From contig PXDX01000130.1 in NCBI GenBank assembly GCA_003564915.1, positions 1 to 8,931 on the forward strand: a stretch of 8,931 nucleotides of DNA, read 5' to 3'. Below are positions 1 to 5,288 of the stretch, in pieces. Each line of letters opens with the position of its first letter. The stretch's first letter is position 1. Source of the DNA: a candidate division WWE3 bacterium. Its GTDB lineage: Bacteria; Patescibacteriota; WWE3; UBA101185; UBA10185. The notes beneath the pieces are model-generated. The model searched no databases. It was not told the origin of the DNA and worked only from the letters and a program-made list of their open reading frames with translations. The position numbers and the translations under genes are program-made.

Positions 1-2
1 AA

Positions 3-296
3 AATCTTGTTCATTACTGCGCATCCAAGGGAGGCGTGAACGCTTTTACCAGGGCTTTGGCACTGGAACTGGCCCCGCAGGATATAACCGTCAATGCCAT
101 AGCGCCGGGAGGAATAGAAACACCTGGAACCGCTATGCCTGATGAACAAAAAGGGCCGTTTTTAAAGGCTATCCCGATGGGAAAGTTCGGCGACCCTATG
201 GATATTGCCGGCCTCGCTGTTTATCTGGCTTCTGACATTGCCGGATACCTTACCGGTCAAACCATTGTAGTCGACGGCGGATGGACGCTTAGATAA
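3..296 (+). CDS. Short-chain dehydrogenase/reductase (SDR), C-terminal part only
   Basis: This is the C-terminal part of a Rossmann-fold NAD(P)-dependent oxidoreductase whose start lies left of the window. The open frame runs from base 3, and the GTG at 36 is an internal codon, not the start. The first codons read NLVHYCASKGG, which contains the SDR catalytic pair in YxxxK form (Tyr at 15-17, Lys at 27-29). The family then predicts NAxxPGxIxTP, seen here as NAIAPGGIETPGT, and the usual end LASDxAxYxTGQxxxVDGG, seen as LASDIAGYLTGQTIVVDGG. The end is complete and normal, like FabG or glucose dehydrogenase-type members of the classical SDR family. The substrate cannot be inferred. GC content is about 52-55% in the stretches I counted, visibly higher than the AT-rich genes that follow. 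The 166 bases to the next gene suggest it is not in an operon with it. Confidence 0.93.
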   Translation, partial: NLVHYCASKGGVNAFTRALALELAPQDITVNAIAPGGIETPGTAMPDEQKGPFLKAIPMGKFGDPMDIAGLAVYLASDIAGYLTGQTIVVDGGWTLR

Positions 297-447
297 ATCC
301 TGAGATAGTAAAAACTGATAAATTATATATCCAAAAACTCTCGTGTGAGTTGCTGAATTCCATATCTTACAAACGTCTTACTTAAGATTCATCGCTTTCA
401 AAAAAACCTATCATATATTAACGATTAGTATGATGATTACTTTAAAT

Positions 448-456
448 AAGGAGGTG
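448..456 (+). promoter_or_regulatory. Strong Shine-Dalgarno site of the BON-domain gene
   Basis: AAGGAGGTG lies 6 bases before the ATG at 463 and fixes that start. It is one of only two clear SD sites in the window; the other belongs to the receiver-like gene. I could not find a convincing -35/-10 pair upstream. TATATT at 414-419 and TATGAT at 429-434 are weak -10 candidates. Confidence 0.85.
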
Positions 457-462
457 AAGTAA

Positions 463-816
463 ATGGACGGATATTACGGATACCCTAACTACTACTCCAA
501 CTACTATGTTCAGGGAATGGGAGACCCTTGCCCCTGGGCACCTTGGATAGACATGACCTACTACGGACCTGACTATGTCTGGACCGATGAGGATATTGCT
601 TTCAGCGTAAGGGACAATATCATAGCAAACCCATACATTAGAAGCTCTGCAAAAGAGAACATAGAAATAGATGTAGATGCTGGTGTTGTTACATTGAAAG
701 GCGAGGTCAAATCCAAACAAGATAAGTTCTTGGCTTATGCCGATGCTTTCTGGACGGTTGGAGTCGTAGACGTAGAAGACAAAATAGAGGTCAGAGAACC
801 TAAGAAGAAAAGCTGA
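463..816 (+). CDS. BON-domain protein with Tyr-rich N-terminus
   Basis: This is a 117-residue protein. Residues about 43-110 match a BON domain (the OsmY-type fold): a D-x-x-I-x-x-x-V-R-x-x-I helix (DEDIAFSVRDNIIANPYI), then the strand pair IEIDVDAGVVTLKGEVKSKQDK, then a helix and the closing strand VVDVEDKIEVRE. BON domains typically bind membranes or phospholipids or mediate protein contacts in stress responses. Residues 1-40 are unusual, with ten Tyr and three Trp, and Pro, Gly and Asn between them. No signal peptide or membrane span is visible, so a cytosolic location is likely. The strong SD at 448-456 supports the start. The gene is followed at once by interleaved inverted repeats (818-850), so it is probably monocistronic. 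The BON call is firm, but the cellular role is unknown. Confidence 0.85.
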   Translation: MDGYYGYPNYYSNYYVQGMGDPCPWAPWIDMTYYGPDYVWTDEDIAFSVRDNIIANPYIRSSAKENIEIDVDAGVVTLKGEVKSKQDKFLAYADAFWTVGVVDVEDKIEVREPKKKS

Positions 817-817
817 T

Positions 818-850
818 CCTAGAAAGGATTCCTCTTTTCTAGGGGAATCC
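818..850 (+). terminator. Interleaved inverted repeats after the BON gene, likely terminator or mRNA 3' structure
   Basis: Two bases after the BON stop codon lies CCTAGAAA (818-825), paired with TTTCTAGG (836-843). Interleaved with it is GGATTCC (826-832), paired with GGAATCC (844-850). Both pairs are perfect. Their order is A-B-A'-B', so the RNA can form one hairpin or the other. A full pseudoknot is unlikely because there are no bases to bridge the two stems. There is no long U-run on the + strand, so a simple intrinsic terminator is not certain. The region also overlaps weak promoter elements of the next gene: TTTTCT at 835-840 and TTATCT at 858-863, 17 bp apart. Confidence 0.5.
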
Positions 851-872
851 TATACCATTATCTGCTATCGTT

Positions 873-1520
873 ATGATAATGAACGGATCGTCAAAAACAC
901 AGCCTACGTATGACTCTATACTATCTAATGTATTAACCAAGGATTTCTATTACAGAAATTCCAATAATGAACTGTCAAGAGCGTTGATAGGAAAATATCT
1001 TATCAAATTGGATCCACAACCTATCGGCGGAATGATAGTGGAAACGGAAAGTTATCCCGGAGGTTCCGATACTCCCTCTCATCATTCCGAAGGAAGACTA
1101 ACCGACAGAACCAAAGTACTTCTGGAAAGTGAAAAGGGTCTGGCGTACGTATATAAAATATATGGTCTGCACTTTTGCCTAAGTATCACCGGAGGAAGCA
1201 AAAAAGGAGACGATTTTGTTACACTCGTTCGTGCACTGGAGCCAAAGTATGGGATAGAAACAATGAGGAAAAGACGAAATATTGAGCATATTTACAACCT
1301 GACAAACGGACCCGCCAAATTGACCGAAGCATTGAACATTACAAAAAAAGATTACGGACACGATCTTAGAAAACCGGATCTGATTTTATGTAATTTGGAT
1401 GAAGCTGAAATGGAGATAGGGCAGGCTCCAAGGATCGGGATAAACAGCCATGGTCAAAAACATACCGAAAAACCGTGGAGATTTTATCTTAAAGGATCTA
1501 AATTCGTTTCAACTACCTGA
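873..1520 (+). CDS. 3-methyladenine DNA glycosylase, AAG/Mpg family
   Basis: This 215-residue enzyme is predicted to excise alkylated purines such as 3-methyladenine and hypoxanthine to start base-excision repair. The AAG fold is recognised from LSRALIGKYL, then GGMIVETESYPGGSDTPSHHS (residues 52-68), which holds the family's catalytic Glu (E59) and the base-stacking Tyr (Y61). Further matches are AYVYKIYGLHFCLSI, LVRALEP and NLTNGPAKLTEALNI. The length is typical for the bacterial family. There is no SD. An ATG at 879 is an equally possible start. TATCGT at 866-871 sits 7 bases before the second ATG, and TTATCT at 858-863 sits 9 bases before the first, so transcription is probably leaderless or nearly so. 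The neighbours are separate transcription units. Confidence 0.95.
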   Translation: MIMNGSSKTQPTYDSILSNVLTKDFYYRNSNNELSRALIGKYLIKLDPQPIGGMIVETESYPGGSDTPSHHSEGRLTDRTKVLLESEKGLAYVYKIYGLHFCLSITGGSKKGDDFVTLVRALEPKYGIETMRKRRNIEHIYNLTNGPAKLTEALNITKKDYGHDLRKPDLILCNLDEAEMEIGQAPRIGINSHGQKHTEKPWRFYLKGSKFVSTT

Positions 1521-1556
1521 GATTATATGGTCTAACCATTAGTTAGTAAGACAGTA

Positions 1557-1586
1557 TTGGTAGAGTTTTAATTTTTAGAGTATAAA
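1557..1586 (+). promoter_or_regulatory. Promoter for the YjbQ gene (leaderless)
   Basis: TTGGTA (1557-1562) and TATAAA (1581-1586) are 18 bp apart. The -10 hexamer ends 7 bases before the ATG at 1594, so the predicted transcript starts at or one base before the start codon. There is no SD, which fits. An archaeal-type TATA reading (TTTTAATTT near 1567-1574) is also possible here. Confidence 0.55.
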
Positions 1587-1593
1587 TTAATCA

Positions 1594-1989
1594 ATGGAAA
1601 ATATCACCATAGAAACAAAACAAGACAAGCAGGTCATAGACATCACACCAGATCTCCAAAACATAGTTAACCGGACAAAAATTCAAAACGGTATATGCAC
1701 GGCTTTTATTCTTCACACAACCTGTACCTTAACAACTGCGGATCTGGATCCCGGAACGGATAAGGATTATTTGGATGCTATAGAAAAAATGTTCCCCAAA
1801 GGAAATTACAGGCACCCGCATAATCCCGGCCATGTTGGAGACCACATAATGTCATCAATAATCGGCAATTCTGTTTCGGTTCCCGTCGAGAACGGAAAAA
1901 TCTCATTGGGTACATGGCAAAGAATTGTTCTAATAGAACTTAACGGTCCCAGAAAAAGGAATCTAAAGGCACATGTGGAAGAAATCTAG
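1594..1989 (+). CDS. yjbQ: YjbQ/UPF0047 family protein
   Basis: This 131-residue protein spans the whole family. Diagnostic stretches are FILHTTCTLTTADLDPG (residues 38-54, with conserved H41), GHVGDHIMSSIIGNSVSVPV, and GKISLGTWQRIVLIELNGPRKR near the C-terminus. The family forms small trimers with a presumed metal site made from the conserved His residues. Members have been annotated as secondary thiamine-phosphate synthase because one can replace ThiE weakly, but the physiological role is unsettled. There is no signal peptide, so it is cytosolic. It has its own leaderless promoter. A hairpin at the stop codon (1982-2005) separates it from the convergent DUF6390-like gene. The family call is certain; the function is not. 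Confidence 0.93.
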   Translation: MENITIETKQDKQVIDITPDLQNIVNRTKIQNGICTAFILHTTCTLTTADLDPGTDKDYLDAIEKMFPKGNYRHPHNPGHVGDHIMSSIIGNSVSVPVENGKISLGTWQRIVLIELNGPRKRNLKAHVEEI

Positions 1990-2005
1990 ACGATTCTAGA
2001 GATTT
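1982..2005 (+). terminator. Hairpin at the yjbQ stop codon
   Basis: AAATCTAGA (1982-1990) pairs with TCTAGA-g-ATTT (1995-2005), with loop CGAT and one bulged G. The structure includes the TAG stop (1987-1989) and is followed by AACTTTAATAC. It lies between two convergent genes and could serve either strand. The U-content after it is modest, so termination is only a plausible role. Confidence 0.4.
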
Positions 2006-2066
2006 AACTTTAATACAAGAGGTAGGGTAGGGGACTGGTGAGACAAAAGAACTAAAGATCGCAAGA

Positions 2067-2780
2067 TCAAGGGAACTCAAAGCCGTCCAAAACTTTTGAG
2101 GTCCAAAATGATATTTTTGCTGCTTCCTCATTGTCCAAGATTTTGACACCCTGACCCCAATGCACCGCAATGATATTTCCTACTTTCAATCCGGTCAGAA
2201 AACCGGGAATTTGAAAAACATTGCTTTCCTTCTTTGTTAATTCGAGCCTCCCCTCCCGTTCCTCCAAGGAATTCAAGTTTGCAACGATCTTCTGCTTATC
2301 AACATGCAAAACCTCACCCCACCTTATCATGCAATCATTAAATCTTTCGATCCCAAGAGAAAGAAAAGACTCTTTTCCAATCGATCGGGATCGCAAAACC
2401 TGAAAAAAATGCGTAGGAATGAACTTTCCCGGAACTTCCTCCTCAAACTTATCGATTAGGTGGACGGGAACCCCCTGATCTCTAAAATTTTTCAGTAATA
2501 TCTTATAATGCTCCACCTTAACGTTTTTGACCAAATCATTTCCTAACCAATAAGCCTCCACTACTTCGTAGGAAAATTTCGGCAAACCTGTAATCTCAGA
2601 TATGGTTTTTAAATATGGGTTAAGCGTAATGAACTTACTTATTTCATCTCCAATATCTGAGCATTCTCCATTTACAACGCAATCGATAAACTTTTGAGGG
2701 GCCTCATTGGAACCGCAATGGCCAAGGGAGTTGGGAGGAAGGGAGAAACGTGATACCAACTGCAGAGCTCTATGATCCAT
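2067..2780 (-). CDS. DUF6390-like protein beside hydrogenase genes
   Basis: This protein has 237 residues counted from the ATG at 2780. An upstream in-frame start would add 7 residues, but the -10 layout favours 2780: TATTCT at 2792-2787 with six bases between. The N-terminus RFSLPPNSLGHCGSNEA resembles, from memory, the FPPN-LGYCGP opening of the DUF6390 family, which I recall as often encoded next to [NiFe]-hydrogenases. The rest is soluble and mostly helical, with a C-terminal beta-rich part (IPGFLTGLKVGNIIAVHWGQGVKILDNEEAAK). There are Cys residues in HCGS, IDCVVNGEC and NDC, but no CxxC metal motif. No catalytic function is known to me. Divergent placement next to the maturation protease suggests a job in hydrogenase assembly or regulation, which is inference. 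It lacks an SD. Confidence 0.6.
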   Translation of the reverse strand: MDHRALQLVSRFSLPPNSLGHCGSNEAPQKFIDCVVNGECSDIGDEISKFITLNPYLKTISEITGLPKFSYEVVEAYWLGNDLVKNVKVEHYKILLKNFRDQGVPVHLIDKFEEEVPGKFIPTHFFQVLRSRSIGKESFLSLGIERFNDCMIRWGEVLHVDKQKIVANLNSLEEREGRLELTKKESNVFQIPGFLTGLKVGNIIAVHWGQGVKILDNEEAAKISFWTSKVLDGFEFP

Positions 2781-2786
2781 GATAAT

Positions 2787-2835
2787 AGAATAATAGAACA
2801 AGAAAGTTGCAAATGAAAGAGCCGCTTTGTATAAA
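2787..2835. promoter_or_regulatory. Divergent promoter region, maturation protease (+) and DUF6390-like gene (-)
   Basis: On the + strand, TTGCAA (2807-2812), a 17 bp spacer and TATAAA (2830-2835) are followed by six bases and the GTG at 2842. This is a close match to sigma-70 spacing and predicts a leaderless transcript. On the minus strand, TATTCT (2792-2787) and six bases precede the ATG at 2780. TTGCAA is self-complementary, so it reads the same on the minus strand, but there the spacer would be only 14 bp. The + promoter is well supported; the minus one rests mainly on its -10. Confidence 0.6.
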
Positions 2836-2841
2836 TAGAAT

Positions 2842-3243
2842 GTGAAAATCTATGTGTTCGGAAATATTGACGTGGAATCAGATAATAAAGCTCTCCTTGT
2901 TGCAAAAAGGTTAAAAGCGGAATTTCCGAAGGTTGAATTTATTGAGGTTGACGTCAATAAAGATCTTCCTTTTGAGAATAAGGAAGATGTCTTGATAATT
3001 GATACTGTTGAAGGCATAGATCGGCTGGAGATTTTGGAAAATGAAGATCTGGACAAGATAAAGATCCCCTCAAGTACCACGGTCCATGATTTTGATCTTG
3101 CTTTCCAATTGAAATATTTAAAAAAACTGGGGAAACTGGGAAACGTAAAGATCTTAGGTATACCGCAAAAAGGGGATCTTGATCACGACCTTATCCACTC
3201 GATCGTAAGGAAATTGGTAGCGCAAGACATACAGGGATCATAA
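2842..3243 (+). CDS. [NiFe]-hydrogenase maturation protease (HycI/HyaD-like, peptidase M52)
   Basis: This 133-residue protein resembles the M52 endopeptidases that remove the C-terminal tail of the hydrogenase large subunit once nickel is in place. Family landmarks are the GN near the start (YVFGNIDVESDN, residues 4-15), where D14 aligns with the metal-binding Glu of HybD; IIDTVEG with D54; and TTVHDFDL with H82. These three would bind the nickel that recognises the immature subunit. The start is GTG with no SD, preceded by a near-ideal promoter. The 3' end overlaps the convergent large-subunit gene by 61 bp, exactly over the codons for the large subunit's DPCxxC motif and removable tail. The sequence is divergent but the context is decisive. 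It is slightly shorter than typical M52 proteins. Confidence 0.85.
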   Translation: MKIYVFGNIDVESDNKALLVAKRLKAEFPKVEFIEVDVNKDLPFENKEDVLIIDTVEGIDRLEILENEDLDKIKIPSSTTVHDFDLAFQLKYLKKLGKLGNVKILGIPQKGDLDHDLIHSIVRKLVAQDIQGS

Positions 3244-4487
3244 GCTCTGATTATCTTTTCTGCGTCGTACTTCAACTCCGCTTCGCTTTTTTTAGATAAA
3301 TTCTCCGAAAAATACCTTTTAAGATCCTTTTCTATGCAGATCTGATTTTGAGAAGTAGGTACTATAACATCGTAATCTTCTATCATACCTTTATCGTCAA
3401 TTTTAGCCATATGATAGAGTATCCCCCTTGGGGCCTCTACAACACCCACTCCTACTCCCGCTTTTCTTTCCGCTTGGGCCGGTTTTTCAGGTTTGATCTC
3501 TATCTCAGACAGAATATCTATTGCGTCATCCACGCAATGAAGTATCTCTATGGCTTGGGCCAGATTATTGTGGTAAACATTATTTGAAGGAAACACGTCC
3601 AAAAAGGTTTTTGCATCCTTTAGAGTTCTGGGATGAAGAAGATCCTTGTTGAAATTCACCCTAGCAAGAGAACCTACAAGATAGTCTTCGTGAACATCGG
3701 AAAAAACATATCCTTCCGATTGAGAATAGGGTACTACCACTAGTTTTAAAAAGTCGTGGAATTGTTCTTCCGGAACGCGTTTTCCTGTGGAGTTTATAAC
3801 CTCTCCTTCTATGAACTCAAAACTTTCATCGTTTCTAAGACACATATAGTCCTCATTACGGATGAGTTCATCTTCATTTTCGTAGAATACTTTTATACCC
3901 CTTAGAACCTGTGGTCTAAGAGCTTCCAACCTATCCACAAGTTCCGGAAATTTTGAAGGATCAGGAGGCTTTAGAAAACCTCCGATGGTGGGTATGGGGG
4001 CATGTATTGCAGCTCCGATTATCACGTCGGTGATGTCAGCACCAAGTCTCTTTATATCAAATGAGTCATGTAGAAGCGTGTGGCCAAGATCGTCGTGATC
4101 ATCCGGTATATCCAAAATTGAATCTATTCCCAGTACATCGGGAAGTACAAAAAAATACAGGTGAAGGGCATGATCACGTATCATCAGACCGTCGTAAGCC
4201 AGCCTACGTAAAAGATTGGTCTGGTCGGTCAGTTCAATGCCTTGAGATTTTTCTATCGCTTCTAGGGAGGCAAACAAATGCGCAACTGAGCAGGTTCCGC
4301 ATATTCTGGACAAAAAAGAAGGAGATGCCATAAATGGTTTTCCCTTGACGGCCTCGGTATAAAAACGCCTGTAATCTTTGATTATGAATTTTAGATCTTT
4401 AACCTCTCCATCTTTGACGGTCACCTCCAGCCCCGCGGTGCCTTCGATCTTGCTTATGCTATCAATAGTAATATTTCCGTCGTGCAT
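3183..4487 (-). CDS. [NiFe]-hydrogenase large (catalytic) subunit
   Basis: This 434-residue subunit carries the NiFe(CN)2CO centre that splits or makes H2. It begins IDSISKIEGTAGLEV, where the KIEG corresponds to the RIEGH of the family. The first Ni-binding motif is RICGTCSVAH (C63, C66) and the second is DPCMSCATN (C419, C422). The length and the small partner suggest a cytosolic group 3-type enzyme, but the subgroup is not determined. After C422 comes A-T-N and then FLTIEWIRS. In most relatives a His or Arg stands where N425 is and marks the protease cut, so the mature end here is predicted after N425. It is translationally coupled to the small subunit (TAATG, one-base overlap). The 3' end overlaps the convergent maturation protease gene. 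Confidence 0.96.
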   Translation of the reverse strand: MHDGNITIDSISKIEGTAGLEVTVKDGEVKDLKFIIKDYRRFYTEAVKGKPFMASPSFLSRICGTCSVAHLFASLEAIEKSQGIELTDQTNLLRRLAYDGLMIRDHALHLYFFVLPDVLGIDSILDIPDDHDDLGHTLLHDSFDIKRLGADITDVIIGAAIHAPIPTIGGFLKPPDPSKFPELVDRLEALRPQVLRGIKVFYENEDELIRNEDYMCLRNDESFEFIEGEVINSTGKRVPEEQFHDFLKLVVVPYSQSEGYVFSDVHEDYLVGSLARVNFNKDLLHPRTLKDAKTFLDVFPSNNVYHNNLAQAIEILHCVDDAIDILSEIEIKPEKPAQAERKAGVGVGVVEAPRGILYHMAKIDDKGMIEDYDVIVPTSQNQICIEKDLKRYFSENLSKKSEAELKYDAEKIIRAYDPCMSCATNFLTIEWIRS

Positions 4488-4993
4488 TATTTTATTTTAA
4501 AAATATCTAAATATTTATCAACCACAGTAAGAAAAACCTCAACGTTCATGGGACATCCCTCCACCATGTCATCCACTTTTATCACATCAGCTAATTTCTT
4601 CACTTTGTCGCTATAATTAAAGTGGTTCATATAAAACTTCATTTTTTCATTCATTTCTTCGGATAAAAAATCATTCCTTGAAGAAGAAGGTAATCCTGTA
4701 CACGCGCAGGAACCCACAGCTACAACATATTTGGAATTATTTCTAATTTCCCTAACTTCATCTGCCTGCTTTTCCGAGGAAACAGCGCCTTCAATGAAAG
4801 CTACGTCCAAATCCTTTAATGAATTCTGGGTCTTAAGGGATCTTAGGTGCCTAAACTCAATGACCTTCTTCCATTCATCCCAGTGATCGTTAAGAAGCTC
4901 CGTAAGCAATATAGTACTATCCTCACTGCAAGTAAAAGAGAACCAACCTATTGCCAACTTTTTGCTAGGAACTATGGTATCAACACTATCCAC
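4487..4993 (-). CDS. [NiFe]-hydrogenase small subunit with 3Cys-1Asp cluster motif
   Basis: This subunit carries the iron-sulfur cluster that passes electrons from the NiFe site. From the GTG at 4993 it has 168 residues; an upstream GTG at 5026 would give 179. I prefer 4993 because TATTAT (5005-5000) lies exactly six bases before it, no promoter or SD precedes 5026, and it removes the coding overlap with hypC. Family features are KLAIGWFSFTCSED (residues 13-25), GSCACTG (C96) and EGCPMN (C147). The usual CxxC is C22-S-E-D25, so the fourth ligand of the proximal [4Fe-4S] cluster would be Asp. There are no Cys sets for medial or distal clusters and no Tat signal, so this is a minimal cytosolic form. 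The large-subunit gene follows with a one-base overlap. Confidence 0.92.
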   Translation of the reverse strand: MDSVDTIVPSKKLAIGWFSFTCSEDSTILLTELLNDHWDEWKKVIEFRHLRSLKTQNSLKDLDVAFIEGAVSSEKQADEVREIRNNSKYVVAVGSCACTGLPSSSRNDFLSEEMNEKMKFYMNHFNYSDKVKKLADVIKVDDMVEGCPMNVEVFLTVVDKYLDIFKIK

Positions 4994-4998
4994 TTCTG

Positions 4999-5005
4999 TA
5001 TAATA
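4999..5005. promoter_or_regulatory. Overlapping back-to-back -10 elements, hypC (+) and hydrogenase small subunit (-)
   Basis: The seven bases TATAATA give TATAAT on the + strand (4999-5004), 9 bases before the hypC ATG at 5014. They also give TATTAT on the minus strand (5005-5000), six bases before the GTG at 4993. No good -35 is visible on either side. If both are used, RNA polymerase can serve only one direction at a time. Confidence 0.5.
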
Positions 5006-5013
5006 ACAAACAT

Positions 5014-5211
5014 ATGTGTTTGGCACTACCCGGAGAGGTTATAAAAATTGAAGGAATGGAAATATTTGTTAAATATCCTGATGAGACCAGAAAAGCCTTG
5101 AGTGGGGGAGTTAACGTAGGAGTAGGTGACTATGTGTTGGTTCAAATGGGCGTAGTTATAAAGAAACTGTCGCCAGAAGAAGCGGAAATCGCCTCAAATT
5201 CGTGGGTATAA
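5014..5211 (+). CDS. hypC: Hydrogenase maturation chaperone HypC
   Basis: This 65-residue protein opens with MCLALPGEV, the hallmark of the HypC/HybG family. C2 is the essential Cys that, in known systems, works with HypD to assemble and carry the Fe(CN)2CO unit and then binds the large-subunit precursor. The remainder (a small beta-barrel with VGDYVLVQMGVVIKKLSPEEAE) is standard and the length is normal. The start is fixed because Cys must be residue 2. There is no SD, and a TATAAT ends 9 bases upstream. It is divergent from the hydrogenase subunits and shares their promoter region, which suggests joint control. HypA, HypB, HypD, HypE and HypF are not in the window and must be encoded elsewhere. 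Confidence 0.96.
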   Translation: MCLALPGEVIKIEGMEIFVKYPDETRKALSGGVNVGVGDYVLVQMGVVIKKLSPEEAEIASNSWV

Positions 5212-5276
5212 TCCTGGGCCGAACAATACTCGTACCCTAAGATTTCTTTGCTATCCTATATTTATAAGTTTATTTG

Positions 5277-5282
5277 TATAAT
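5277..5282 (+). promoter_or_regulatory. -10 element of the P-type ATPase gene (leaderless)
   Basis: TATAAT is followed by six bases and the ATG at 5289, the same layout seen at other genes here. No -35 with proper spacing is visible; the nearest candidate, TTGCTA at 5248-5253, is 23 bp away. TTTATAAG at 5261-5268 could instead be an archaeal TATA box for the same start, so this site alone does not settle the lineage. Confidence 0.5.
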
Positions 5283-5288
5283 ATGAAC

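Noticed and set aside
36..296. Complete 86-residue gene starting at GTG 36
   Set aside because: The frame is open to the window edge and the upstream codons encode the SDR catalytic Tyr and Lys motif (YCASK), so 36 is internal to a truncated larger gene.
336..351. Hairpin AACTC/GAGTT after the dehydrogenase gene
   Set aside because: Only 5 bp, with no T-run following; too weak to call a terminator.
1527..1546. Overlapping small hairpins ATGGT/ACCAT and CTAAC/GTTAG after the glycosylase gene
   Set aside because: Five-base stems in AT-rich DNA with no U-tract; not distinguishable from chance.
2025..2038. 14-base direct match GGGTAGGGGACTGG shared with 6383-6396
   Set aside because: The second copy lies in ATPase coding sequence, and one 14-base match in about 9 kb is within reach of chance.
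4061..4333. 90-residue + strand frame inside the large-subunit gene
   Set aside because: Antisense to conserved hydrogenase sequence including the RICGTC motif, with no promoter or SD.
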